A stretch of 64,000 bases of DNA from an uncultured Tateyamaria sp. (GTDB lineage Bacteria; Pseudomonadota; Alphaproteobacteria; Rhodobacterales; Rhodobacteraceae): positions 372,001-436,000 of the forward strand of contig NZ_CANNCF010000003.1 of the NCBI RefSeq assembly GCF_947503045.1, written 5' to 3'. The notes beneath the pieces are model-generated. The model had not been told where the DNA came from. It worked only from the letters and a program-made list of their open reading frames with translations, and did not search any database. A program made the position numbers and the translations under genes. Below, piece by piece: positions 35,422 through 44,042 of this stretch (within the stretch, counting starts at the first letter, position 1; each line of letters opens with the position of its first letter).

Positions 35422-37320
35422 TCATTCGGCGGCGATGGCGGCCTTGGCCAATTCCCAGGGGCGCACAAAGTCGCCCAGAACCGTCTGAACCGACGCCTGT
35501 GTGGCCCCGTTCAGCTCCACCTGTGCCACCAATCCACGCTTCTTGTCGTCGATAACGGACACGACGCGCGCCTCAAGTTCAGCCTTGTTCAGCGTCTCGT
35601 TATAGACCCGCGTGATCGCTTCCTTGCGCAGGTCGGGTTTGAACACTTTGCCCACGGCCGTCTTGGGCAACTCACCCATGATGGTCATGTGCTTGGGCTG
35701 TGCTGCGCGTTCAAGGACATGTTCCTTGCAGAACGCCATCAGCGCATCCGGTGTCACCGACGCCCCGGCAACCAGTTCCACATAGGCGCAAGGCACTTCG
35801 CCCGCATGCAGATCGGGCTGACCAATGGCCCCGGCAAAGGCCACCGCCTCGTGACCCAGCAGCGCCTCTTCGATCTCAGCCGGATCAATATTATGCCCAC
35901 CCCGGATGATCAGGTCTTTGGCCCGGCCCGTGATCCACACATAGCCGTCGCTGTCGATGCGCCCCAGATCGCCGGTCCGCAGGAAAGTGTCGGCATAGTA
36001 CAGATCGACGTTCTTGTCCGCCTCCGTATAGGTATTGCCTGCGTAAACGCCGGGGTTCGAGATACAGATTTCACCGACCTCATCCACATCCGCCTCGATC
36101 GGGCCATCAGGCGTGGTCTTGTAGATCCGCACTTGCGTATAGGGCAGCGCGATGCCGACCGAGCCGATTTTCTTCACGCCATCCAGCGGGTTGACCGAGA
36201 CGGCACAGGTCGCCTCGGTCATTCCGTAGGCTTCGATCAGGTTCACGCCGGTGGCCTTTTCGAACCGTTTGAACAGCTCTTGCGGCAGTGGGGCAGAGCC
36301 GGAAAAGGCCGTCTTGATGGTCGAAATATCCGCATCGATGGGCCGCTGCATCTTGGCCGAAATCGCCGTAGGCACGGTGATGATAAACGTGACTTTCCAG
36401 CGCTCGATCAGCTTCCAGAAATTGTCAAACACGCCGTCCCCGCGATAGCCCTGCGGCGTGGGGAAGACCACATGCGCACCCGAGGCAAGGGCCCCCATCA
36501 GGATCGGATGGCAGGCAAAAACGTGGAACAGCGGCAGCGGGCACATCACCACGTCATCCGCAGTCAACAGCAGCCGCTGCACGCACCAGCCGTTGTAGAC
36601 CAGGCCCGAATACTTGTGCTGGGCGACCTTGGGCATGCCCGTCGTGCCGCCGGTGTGGAAATAGCAGGCCACCCGATCTTCCTGCATGTCCTCGAATTGC
36701 AGCGTGGTGGGCTGTTTGGCCACTTCGGCGTTGAACGCCTTGTAGGTGACGCCGGGCGCCTGCTCCATCTTGGGCCGGATCAGCGGGATGATGAAGGATT
36801 TCAGGCCCGACACATGGGTCAGCAAATCAACCTCAAGCACGGTCTTGACGTTGGGGGCCAGCGCCACCGCCTCGGCCGTCTTTTGCGCCACATCCGTCTT
36901 TGGGAACGGGCGCAGGGTGATCACTACCTTGGCATTGGTTTCGCGCAGGATGGCGCCGATCTGTTCGGCATCCAGCAGCGGGTTGATCGGGTTGACGATG
37001 CCTGCCGTGGCCCCACCGAGCAATGCAATCACGGTCTCGGTCGCGTTTGGCAACACATAGGCCACCACGTCCGTCGGCCCGATCCCCAGGCTGCGCAGAA
37101 GGTTGGCGCATTGCGTGGTGCGATCCTTCAGCTGCGTCCAGGTCAGCGTCTCGGCCTTGGACTGCGGGTCAGAGAAGATCTGATAGCTGATCGCCTTGTG
37201 GCTGGGGAACTTGCCCGCCGTGTTGCTCAGCATGCCGTAGAGGGTGGTGGCAAAGCCGCGCTCGTCCCATGGCATTTCATTCTCGATGGCGTCGCGATCC
37301 GCGATCCCGGCAAAACTCAT
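35422..37320 (-). CDS. Acyl-CoA synthetase (AMP-forming)
   Basis: The protein has 632 residues. The ATG at 37320 is favoured over the one at 37326 because GGGAGG lies 7 bases before the former and only 1 base before the latter. The ANL motifs are YFHTGGTTGMPKVAQHKYSG, YGMTEATCAVSVN, LRTGDLGRIDSDGYVWITGRAKDLIIRGG (in two overlapping motifs) and KTAVGKVFKPDLR with the catalytic lysine. It is longer than typical by a C-terminal extension after residue about 570. The substrate is probably a medium/long-chain or aryl acid; it stands alone and context gives no further hint. Confidence 0.88.
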   Translation of the reverse strand: MSFAGIADRDAIENEMPWDERGFATTLYGMLSNTAGKFPSHKAISYQIFSDPQSKAETLTWTQLKDRTTQCANLLRSLGIGPTDVVAYVLPNATETVIALLGGATAGIVNPINPLLDAEQIGAILRETNAKVVITLRPFPKTDVAQKTAEAVALAPNVKTVLEVDLLTHVSGLKSFIIPLIRPKMEQAPGVTYKAFNAEVAKQPTTLQFEDMQEDRVACYFHTGGTTGMPKVAQHKYSGLVYNGWCVQRLLLTADDVVMCPLPLFHVFACHPILMGALASGAHVVFPTPQGYRGDGVFDNFWKLIERWKVTFIITVPTAISAKMQRPIDADISTIKTAFSGSAPLPQELFKRFEKATGVNLIEAYGMTEATCAVSVNPLDGVKKIGSVGIALPYTQVRIYKTTPDGPIEADVDEVGEICISNPGVYAGNTYTEADKNVDLYYADTFLRTGDLGRIDSDGYVWITGRAKDLIIRGGHNIDPAEIEEALLGHEAVAFAGAIGQPDLHAGEVPCAYVELVAGASVTPDALMAFCKEHVLERAAQPKHMTIMGELPKTAVGKVFKPDLRKEAITRVYNETLNKAELEARVVSVIDDKKRGLVAQVELNGATQASVQTVLGDFVRPWELAKAAIAAE

Positions 37321-37487
37321 TGGCATCCTCCCTGGCGCGCCATTTTGTTTTGTGACGGCGCAAACTTCCCTGTCGTCAAGATGCGGTGCATCGCGAGATT
37401 GTTCAAGCTTTGCAAGATAGATTGGACGCTCGGGACGCGGCGTCAGAACACGTGACCGAGGGTCACATAGTGCCGGTCAGCCTACGA

Positions 37488-39299
37488 TCACTCGGCCGCA
37501 ATGCCATCGGTGAATTGCAGCCGGGCAAGCCGCGCATAAAGCCCGTCCTGCGAAACCAGCGTGTCATGCGGGCCTTGGGCCACGATACGGCCTTTATCCA
37601 GAACGATGATCCGGTCTGCCTTTTTCACGGTGGCAAGACGGTGTGCGACGATCAGCGTGGTGCGCCCCTGGCTGAGGCTGTCGACCGCGTCCTGCACGGC
37701 CCGTTCGCTTTCGGCATCCAGCGCACTTGTCGCCTCGTCGAGCAGCAGCACGGGCGCGTCCCGCAGAATGGCGCGCGCAATGGCGATGCGTTGTTTCTGC
37801 CCACCCGACAGCATCACACCCCGCTCGCCCAGCGGGCTGTCATACCCCTCGGGCAGGGCCGAGATAAAGTCGTGGGCCGCCGCCGCTTTGGCCGCGGCCT
37901 CAACCTCGTCCCGTGTCGCGCCCGGACGACCAAAGGCGATGTTTTCCGCAGCCGAAGCGGCAAAGATCATCGGGTCCTGCGGCACCAGCGCGATGTTCTG
38001 GCGAAAGACCTCCCGCGCCATGTCCGCCACATCGATCCCGTCGAGGCGAATGTGCCCCTCTTGCGGATCATAAAAGCGCAACAGCATCTGGATCACGGTC
38101 GTCTTGCCCGCACCGGAGGGACCGACAAAGGCGACGGTTTCACCGGGCCGAATATCAAAGCTGGCCCCATCCAGCGCGTTGATCTTGGGCCGCGCAGGGT
38201 AGGCAAAGCGCACATTGTCAAAAGTGATCTGCCCCTGCACGGGGCTGGGCACTGCCACCGGGTTTTCCTTGTCTGACACGTCATCGCGGGTCTGGAGCAA
38301 CTCGACCAGCCGCTCGGTCGCCCCTGCCGCGCGCTGCAATTCACCGATGATTTCCGACAGGGCGGCCACGGCCCCCGCCACCATCACCGCGTAGATCACG
38401 AACTGGATCAGCGCGCCTTGCGACATGAGGCCTGCACGCACGTCATTGGCCCCGATCCACAGCACGCCGACAATGCCCGCAAAGGTCAGGAAAATCACGA
38501 TCACCGTCATCGCCGCGCGGGTGGTGATGCGGCGCCGGGCCGAGCCGTAGCTCGCCTCGGTCACATCCGAAAACATCGCCCGACTTGCCGCCTCGTGGGT
38601 AAAGGCCTGCACTGTCTGCACGGCCGTCAGCTGTTCGGATGCCCGCCCCGAAGAGGCCGCGATCCAGTCCTGGTTTTCGCGGGCAAGCACCCGCAACCGC
38701 CGCCCCAATACAAGGATCGGGATCACGACCGCAGGAACGATCAGCAGCACAAGCCCCGTCAGCTTGGCCGAGGTCAGCAGCATCAGCGCCAGCCCCCCGA
38801 CAAAGATCAGCGCATTGCGCAACGCGATGGACACGGACGAGCCAATGACGCTGAGGATCAGCGTGGTGTCGGTGGTGATCCGGCTGAGAACTTCGCCGGT
38901 CATGATGTTTTCATAAAACCGCGGCGACATGCCGATGACCCGGTCAAACACCGCCTTGCGGATGTCGGCCACAACCCGCTCGCCCAGCCGCGTCACCAGC
39001 GCATAGCGCACGCCGGTGCCAACCGCCAAAAGGGCCGCTATTCCGATGGCGGCCATGAAATAGAGATCGAGGATACGCGGGTCTTCGGTGCCGAAATTGT
39101 CGATCACCCGGCGCACCGCCAACGGCAAGGTCAGCGAGATGATCGCCGTGCTGACCAGCGCAAACGTCGCGGCGACCAGCAGCGGCCAATAGGGCAGAAC
39201 AAACGGAAACAGCTCGCGCAATGCACCGATTTTCTTGGACTTCTCACGCTCTTCATTGCCCGAAACCGGGGGCGTGTGAGGGGTCGTGGTATCGGTCAT
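37488..39299 (-). CDS. MsbA-type ABC exporter (fused permease-ATPase)
   Basis: The protein has 603 residues from the ATG at 39299 (GGAGA upstream). It has six membrane helices (about 30-310) and an ATPase domain with GPSGAGKT, LSGGQKQRIAIARAIL and LLLDEATSALDAESE. The half-transporter works as a homodimer. The family exports lipids, peptides or drugs; the substrate is not predictable. The minus-strand tRNA-Gly gene lies 103 bases upstream in the same direction. Confidence 0.9.
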   Translation of the reverse strand: MTDTTTPHTPPVSGNEEREKSKKIGALRELFPFVLPYWPLLVAATFALVSTAIISLTLPLAVRRVIDNFGTEDPRILDLYFMAAIGIAALLAVGTGVRYALVTRLGERVVADIRKAVFDRVIGMSPRFYENIMTGEVLSRITTDTTLILSVIGSSVSIALRNALIFVGGLALMLLTSAKLTGLVLLIVPAVVIPILVLGRRLRVLARENQDWIAASSGRASEQLTAVQTVQAFTHEAASRAMFSDVTEASYGSARRRITTRAAMTVIVIFLTFAGIVGVLWIGANDVRAGLMSQGALIQFVIYAVMVAGAVAALSEIIGELQRAAGATERLVELLQTRDDVSDKENPVAVPSPVQGQITFDNVRFAYPARPKINALDGASFDIRPGETVAFVGPSGAGKTTVIQMLLRFYDPQEGHIRLDGIDVADMAREVFRQNIALVPQDPMIFAASAAENIAFGRPGATRDEVEAAAKAAAAHDFISALPEGYDSPLGERGVMLSGGQKQRIAIARAILRDAPVLLLDEATSALDAESERAVQDAVDSLSQGRTTLIVAHRLATVKKADRIIVLDKGRIVAQGPHDTLVSQDGLYARLARLQFTDGIAAE

Positions 39300-39401
39300 G
39301 CGGTCTCCGGCGTTGAACTTGCACCGCAGATGGCCGCAATGGAAGTGTAAGGTCAAGTGGACCGGCGGCCGCAGGGGTCCGGTTCGGCGAAAATGTGAGG
39401 A

Positions 39402-39475
39402 TGGAGCGGGCGGCGGGAATCGAACCCGCGTCATTAGCTTGGAAGGCTAAGGTCTTACCACTACACAACGCCCGC
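39402..39475 (-). tRNA. tRNA-Gly (anticodon TCC)
   Basis: On the minus strand the 5' acceptor GCGGGCG (39475-39469) pairs with CGCCCGC before the discriminator base. A D-arm, the anticodon loop CTTCCAA flanked by TTAGC/GCTAA, a T-arm with GGTTCGATTCC, and a genomically encoded CCA (39404-39402) complete a 74-base cloverleaf. No integrase or duplicated 3' end is seen beside it. Confidence 0.97.
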
Positions 39476-39584
39476 TCAACAGGTTCGGGTAGTATTTCAT
39501 AGGTCTGGGGTCGTCAAGTTAGGTTACCAACAAGTCTCTCCGGTCGACCGCCAAGCGGCGTGCGGGCCAAAGCCCCCCTTCACG

Positions 39585-40736
39585 CTACTCTGCGTCGAGG
39601 ATCGCCGTTATCAACTCAAGCGTCGCCCGCGCCCGCACCGGGTTCGGATAGTATCGGTTGGCCAGAACGACAACGCCAATCTCTTCTTCGGGCACCATGG
39701 CCACGTAGGCCCCAAACCCATTTGTTGCCCCGGTCTTGTTGAGGAACATCGGCCCCTCAAGCGGCGCATCGCGCTCTGTGATCGGCTGCGGAGCCAGCGC
39801 CATCTGGCGGCTGTTTCCTGCCGCAAGCTGTTCGGCCGTCACGGGCCACACGTATTCTTCCCAAACCATCGCCTGTGCGTAGTGCGCGGTGTCATAGCGC
39901 GCCGCGCGGGTCCGGGCGAGTGCGGCGGCAACCTCTGCCGATATGGGGTGCAGGCCAAGATGGGTCTCGAGGAACCGGATCATATCAGTCAGCGAAGATT
40001 TTAGCCCGTAGGCCTCCGCATCCAGTATGTTCAGACCGACCCGGACCGGGCTGTCGCCAAACCGGTCGTACCCGAAGGCGTAGTGCTGCATCGCGGCTTC
40101 AGGGACTGTCACATACGTGCTCTCAAGGCCAAGCGCGGGCAGCAGTTCCTTCTTCAGGGCGGTGTCATAATCGCTGCCGAAGGCTTCGCCGGTGATCTTC
40201 CCCAGCAATCCAATGCTCAGGTTGGAATAGGATCGAATGTGCCGTGGGTCCCCATCCGTCGTCCAATCCGCCAGCCATCGCGTCAGATCGGCGTCGGTCC
40301 TGATCTGGGCTGGAACCTGTAACGGCAAGCCGCCATTGGCATGGGCAGCCAGATCGTACAGCGTGATCGTATCAAAGGCGCTGCCCTTGATGTCAGGCAT
40401 CCAGTCCGACACCGGGCGCTCCAACGACAGCACCCCGCGCGCATCGGCGAGGCCCGCCAAGGCGACGCTGAACAGCTTGCTGACCGACCCAAGCTCGAAC
40501 AGGGTGTCCGGCGTCACCGGTTGCGCGGTTTCGCGGACAGCGACCCCATATGTGTAGATGTAGGTTTCGCCTCTGTAGGTCACCCCGATCGCCATACCGG
40601 GGATGTCAAAGGCGTCGATGACCGGGCCAAAGACGGTCTCGCTGATCTGCTGGAACGCGACATCGGTGAGTCGTTCTGACAGGGCGGGCGTTGCGCAAAA
40701 CGCCAGTGCGAGTGAAAAGCCGAGGGCCGATTTCAT
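39585..40736 (-). CDS. Class C beta-lactamase family serine hydrolase
   Basis: The protein has 383 residues, with signal peptide MKSALGFSLALAFCATPALS. All three AmpC active-site motifs are present and correctly spaced: S84-V-S-K87 in ELGSVSKLF, Y170-S-N172 in IRSYSNLSIG and K334-T-G336 in FLNKTGATNGFG. Length and spacing match true class C enzymes rather than distant esterases, so cephalosporinase activity in the periplasm is likely. No ampR-type LysR regulator is divergent from it; the upstream 561 bases hold no recognisable gene. Confidence 0.87.
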   Translation of the reverse strand: MKSALGFSLALAFCATPALSERLTDVAFQQISETVFGPVIDAFDIPGMAIGVTYRGETYIYTYGVAVRETAQPVTPDTLFELGSVSKLFSVALAGLADARGVLSLERPVSDWMPDIKGSAFDTITLYDLAAHANGGLPLQVPAQIRTDADLTRWLADWTTDGDPRHIRSYSNLSIGLLGKITGEAFGSDYDTALKKELLPALGLESTYVTVPEAAMQHYAFGYDRFGDSPVRVGLNILDAEAYGLKSSLTDMIRFLETHLGLHPISAEVAAALARTRAARYDTAHYAQAMVWEEYVWPVTAEQLAAGNSRQMALAPQPITERDAPLEGPMFLNKTGATNGFGAYVAMVPEEEIGVVVLANRYYPNPVRARATLELITAILDAE

Positions 40737-41297
40737 TTCATATGCCTCTCAAGTTGGACTGCGCCTGCCACACGCCAGAAGCCACAGCACTCCTATGTAT
40801 CAAGAGATTGCCGCGCTGCAATTGGCTTTGTTTCGGCAGGTCACAACCGTTCGTCACCAGCTGCCACAGAACCCTGTACGATTTGAACAGCGTCGCCTTG
40901 CACGCGATGTTCCTGAAAGACGGCTCACATTCGCGGATGAACGGTTTTCAGAACGAGATACATGCGCCGACGCCCTCACGGAGCTTGAACGAAGGACGCA
41001 CATCCTCAAGACGAGGTTTGCAATACTTTTCAAGCCAGGGCCGCACCATAAGGTGGCCGCCTTATTCAATTCGGCATGCAAGGGATTCAATGCTGTGCCC
41101 CATCAGCTGCCCGAAGAACCTGACGATACCGAAGAGACCCTGCACATCCGCTCGCTTTCCCTGAATTCCTCTTCACACACGGGTTTTGCGTCAGAGCTTT
41201 TGAACGTAGGTTCCACCATTGTGGCCTGCGGGTCGGATGCATCCTTGCTTGCCGAGGCACCCGACACGCTACCGGCGCAAGTGAAAGGGGAAATACA
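40737..41297. other. 561-base gap with no supported gene
   Basis: Between the beta-lactamase start and the aminotransferase start I see no gene. Open frames exist on both strands (for example 40691-41164 on + and 40854-41090 on -), but their translations match no family I know, lack ribosome sites, and have a composition unlike the neighbours. It may be a decayed gene, perhaps the regulator expected beside an ampC-type gene, but nothing in the sequence identifies it. Confidence 0.4.
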
Positions 41298-42509
41298 TTG
41301 AAATTCGCATCCAGCCGTCTCGATCCCGTCAAACCGTCTGCCTCGGCTTGGGTGAGTCAGGCGGCAAAAGAAGCCAAGGCGCGGGGCGAGGATGTCATCG
41401 ACCTAGGGCTCGGCGAGCCCGATTTCGACACGCCCGCGCATATCGTCGAGGCCGCGCATCAGGCCGCCCTGCGGGGCGAGACCCGCTATCCACCGACAAA
41501 CGGCACCGCAGAGATGCGTCTGGCCGTGATGGCAAAGCTTTTGCGCGAAAACAACCTGACTTATGGCCTGGACGAAGTCATCGTTTCGAACGGTGCAAAA
41601 CAGGTCTTGTTCAATGCCATGATGGCCACGCTGGAACCGGGCGACGAGGTGCTGATGTGCGCGCCCTATTTCGGCCAGTACAAGGACATCGTCCTGATTT
41701 TGGGTGGGCAGGCCGTGGCGCTGAAATGCCCGGCCGACGTGGGCTTTCGGTTGACACCCGAGCAGCTCGAGGCCGCGGTCACGCCCAAAACGCGGTGGAT
41801 CATGCTCAACCTGCCGTCCAACCCGGCCGGTGCGGTCTATTCCGACGACGATCTGAAGGCCCTTGGCGCAGTGTTGGAAAAGCACCCGCATGTGCTGATC
41901 CTGTCCGACGAAATCTACGAACACATCCTGTTTGACGGGCGCAGCTTTTCTTCCTTTGCCGCCGTGTGCCCGTCGCTGAAAGATCGGACACTGACCGTCA
42001 ACGGCGTCTCCAAGGCCTATGCGATGACCGGGTGGCGGATCGGTTATGGCGCTGGCCCCAAGCCGCTGATCGCGGCAATGACCAAAGTGCAAAGCCAGGT
42101 TTGTTCCGGTGCCTGTGCCATCGCGCAAGCCGCGGCCGCCGCTGCATTGAACGGCCCTCAGGATGACGTGCGCGCATTCTGCAAGGCCTTTGAAGAACGG
42201 CGCGATCTGGTGGTGGCGCGGATCGCGGCAATTGACGGCCTCACGCTCGACCCTCCGGGTGGGGCATTTTATGGGCTGATCGGCTGCGCAGACCTGATTG
42301 GCGCGACAACCCCGGACGGCGACACCTTGAGCGATGATGCCGAGGTCACTGCCTATATCCTGAAGGATGCAGGGATCGCCGCCGTGCCGGGCAGCGCCTA
42401 TGAACTTTCGCCATTTTTCCGCATCTCGACCGCGGCCTCCATGGACGTGCTTGGTCAGGCCATGGACCGGATCGCCGTTTCGGTGGCCAAACTCAAAAGA
42501 AAGACCTGA
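41298..42509 (+). CDS. Class I PLP aminotransferase (aspartate aminotransferase Ib type)
   Basis: The protein has 403 residues from a TTG start at 41298, with AAAGGGG about 8 bases upstream; no in-frame ATG lies nearby before conserved sequence. VKPSASAWVSQAAKEAKARG, DLGLGEPDFDTPAHIVEAA and the PLP-lysine motif NGVSKAYAMTGWRIGYGAG are those of subgroup Ib aspartate/prephenate aminotransferases. NLPSNPAGAVYSDDDL replaces the usual NxPxNPTG, a small change. It transfers amino groups between aspartate (or an aromatic precursor) and 2-oxoglutarate in the cytoplasm. Confidence 0.9.
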   Translation: MKFASSRLDPVKPSASAWVSQAAKEAKARGEDVIDLGLGEPDFDTPAHIVEAAHQAALRGETRYPPTNGTAEMRLAVMAKLLRENNLTYGLDEVIVSNGAKQVLFNAMMATLEPGDEVLMCAPYFGQYKDIVLILGGQAVALKCPADVGFRLTPEQLEAAVTPKTRWIMLNLPSNPAGAVYSDDDLKALGAVLEKHPHVLILSDEIYEHILFDGRSFSSFAAVCPSLKDRTLTVNGVSKAYAMTGWRIGYGAGPKPLIAAMTKVQSQVCSGACAIAQAAAAAALNGPQDDVRAFCKAFEERRDLVVARIAAIDGLTLDPPGGAFYGLIGCADLIGATTPDGDTLSDDAEVTAYILKDAGIAAVPGSAYELSPFFRISTAASMDVLGQAMDRIAVSVAKLKRKT

Positions 42510-42797
42510 CTGACGAAAAACCCGTCCCGACCGGCGCGGCGGGCCGTCTTGAAGCTGGCTTGCGCGAACCCTGGTCAAAGATGCGCGATGACCTCCAATC
42601 GATGGACATTGCCCACACACCCAACACGCGGCCTGTCGCGACAAGTTGCGCCGCGCCCGGGTTGACAATGCCAAGGCCGCCATCTTGGGTTGCGTCCAAA
42701 GGACAACGCGGAACAGTTCGCCGAATATGCCTGTATCGAAAATGGACCACCTGAACCTGAACACAGACGACGTCGCAAAAGAGTAAGGAACGACCCC

Positions 42798-43499
42798 ATG
42801 ACCAAAGTAGCACTGATCACCGCAGGCGGGTCCGGCATGGGCGCAGACAGCGCACGCGCCCTCGCCGCCGATGGCTTCAATGTTGGCATCCTGTCATCCT
42901 CCGGCAAAGGCGAGGCACTCGCCAAAGAACTTGGCGGGGTCGGCGTCACCGGCACCAACAAATCCGAGGCCGACCTGCAAAAGCTGGTTGATGCCGCGAT
43001 GAGCCATTGGGGCCGCATTGACGTGCTGGTGAACTCGGCCGGCCACGGCCCACGTGCGCCAGTTCTGGAACTGACGGATGAGGATTGGCACGAAGGCATG
43101 GAGGTCTATTTCCTCAATGCCGTGCGCCCCACCCGGCTTGTCACACCGATCATGCAAAAACAAGGCGGCGGCGCGATCATCAACATCTCGACCTTTGCCG
43201 CGTTTGAGCCCAACCCGGTCTTTCCGACATCCGGCGTCATGCGCGCAGGTCTCGCCGCCTATTCCAAGCTGTTTGCCGACAAGTACGCGGCCGAAAACAT
43301 CCGCATGAACAACGTGCTGCCCGGCTTCATCGACAGCCTTCCGGAAAAGGAAGAGTTTCGGTCCATGATCCCGATGGGCCGCTACGGATCGTCATTGGGT
43401 GAGATTGCAAGCGTCGTGGCGTTTCTCGCCAGCGACGGCGGCGCCTATATCACCGGGCAAAACATCCGGGTGGATGGCGGGATCACACGCTCGGTCTGA
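42798..43499 (+). CDS. Short-chain dehydrogenase/reductase family, catalytic Tyr/Lys replaced
   Basis: The protein has 233 residues from the ATG at 42798 (GTAAGGA upstream). The Rossmann signature TAGGSGMG (8-15), NSAG (79-82) and the C-terminal YITGQNIRVDGG are classical SDR. However, the active-site YxxxK is FPTSG at 142-146: the tyrosine is Phe and the lysine is Gly, although the upstream Ser131 of INISTFA is present. The protein therefore either has altered chemistry or is a non-catalytic binding protein. The preceding 288 bases (42510-42797) contain no gene I can support. Confidence 0.85.
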   Translation: MTKVALITAGGSGMGADSARALAADGFNVGILSSSGKGEALAKELGGVGVTGTNKSEADLQKLVDAAMSHWGRIDVLVNSAGHGPRAPVLELTDEDWHEGMEVYFLNAVRPTRLVTPIMQKQGGGAIINISTFAAFEPNPVFPTSGVMRAGLAAYSKLFADKYAAENIRMNNVLPGFIDSLPEKEEFRSMIPMGRYGSSLGEIASVVAFLASDGGAYITGQNIRVDGGITRSV

Positions 43500-43504
43500 T
43501 GGAA

Positions 43505-43547
43505 ATGCTGCGCGCAGGTTGCTATCAAGAGCACAAGCGCGCAGCAT
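43505..43547. terminator. Stem-loop between convergent genes
   Basis: The arms ATGCTGCGCGC (43505-43515) and GCGCGCAGCAT (43537-43547) form an 11-bp stem with a 21-base loop. It lies in the 89-base gap between the SDR gene (+) and the second immunity gene (-), which end facing each other. It lacks a good T-run on either side, so a bidirectional terminator or 3'-end stabiliser is likely but not certain. Confidence 0.4.
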
Positions 43548-43588
43548 CAAATACTCGGATAGGCCAGTGTCGCAGGTGCCGATAGCGA

Positions 43589-44035
43589 TCAGTCCGCCGC
43601 GACAGCGTCATGGCGCGATTGCCAGTCTTCTTCCGGAATGAATTTCTCCCGCGCTTCTTCGAGAGTAAGCGCGCTGACCGGTTTCATGAACAGATTGTCC
43701 CAGTTCTGCGACACAGGGATATCGGCAAAATCCATCTCGAGATCCAGATCCCGATCCAGCGAGAGCGTGAAATGCGTAAACGGGCTGGCCTGAAACACCG
43801 GGGTCGCCAGTAGATCCTCGGCCAGCGACAGCATGTCCTTGATCAACGCCAAAGGCATCTCTGATCCGGGGCTGCCAAACACCTTCTCCTGGCCGTCCTT
43901 TTCAACCCAATAGGCCAAGCCTTCGTTGAATTCCGGATAGACTTTGCCACGGAAAATCAGCGCTTCCGCTGCCGGGTGCGCAAGCTGGCCCAGCAGATTT
44001 CCCATCTCTTGAACGATGTCCTGATCGGATGTCAT
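43589..44035 (-). CDS. Putative immunity protein for the second nuclease toxin
   Basis: The protein has 148 residues from the ATG at 44035, 7 bases after the toxin stop with GGATAGGA upstream. It is acidic and soluble with no signal peptide: VYPEFNEGLAYWVEKDGQE, PFTHFTLSLDRDLDLEMDFA, SQNWDNLFMKPVSALTLEEA and a C-terminal FIPEEDW. The call as immunity protein rests on position directly behind a C-terminal nuclease toxin, small size, acidity and lack of other function, plus a loose resemblance to small bacterial immunity folds. It is not clearly homologous to the other immunity protein at 48861-49259, as expected if each is specific for its own toxin domain. Confidence 0.6.
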   Translation of the reverse strand: MTSDQDIVQEMGNLLGQLAHPAAEALIFRGKVYPEFNEGLAYWVEKDGQEKVFGSPGSEMPLALIKDMLSLAEDLLATPVFQASPFTHFTLSLDRDLDLEMDFADIPVSQNWDNLFMKPVSALTLEEAREKFIPEEDWQSRHDAVAAD

Positions 44036-44042
44036 GGCAATC

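Noticed and set aside
39402-39475. tRNA-Gly as an integration site for a genomic island
   Set aside because: No integrase gene and no second copy of the tRNA 3' end were seen in the window; the flanking genes look like ordinary chromosomal genes.
40603-41301. A possible AmpR/LysR gene or remnant beside the beta-lactamase
   Set aside because: I translated all frames and found no helix-turn-helix or LysR signature; left as a gap without a gene.
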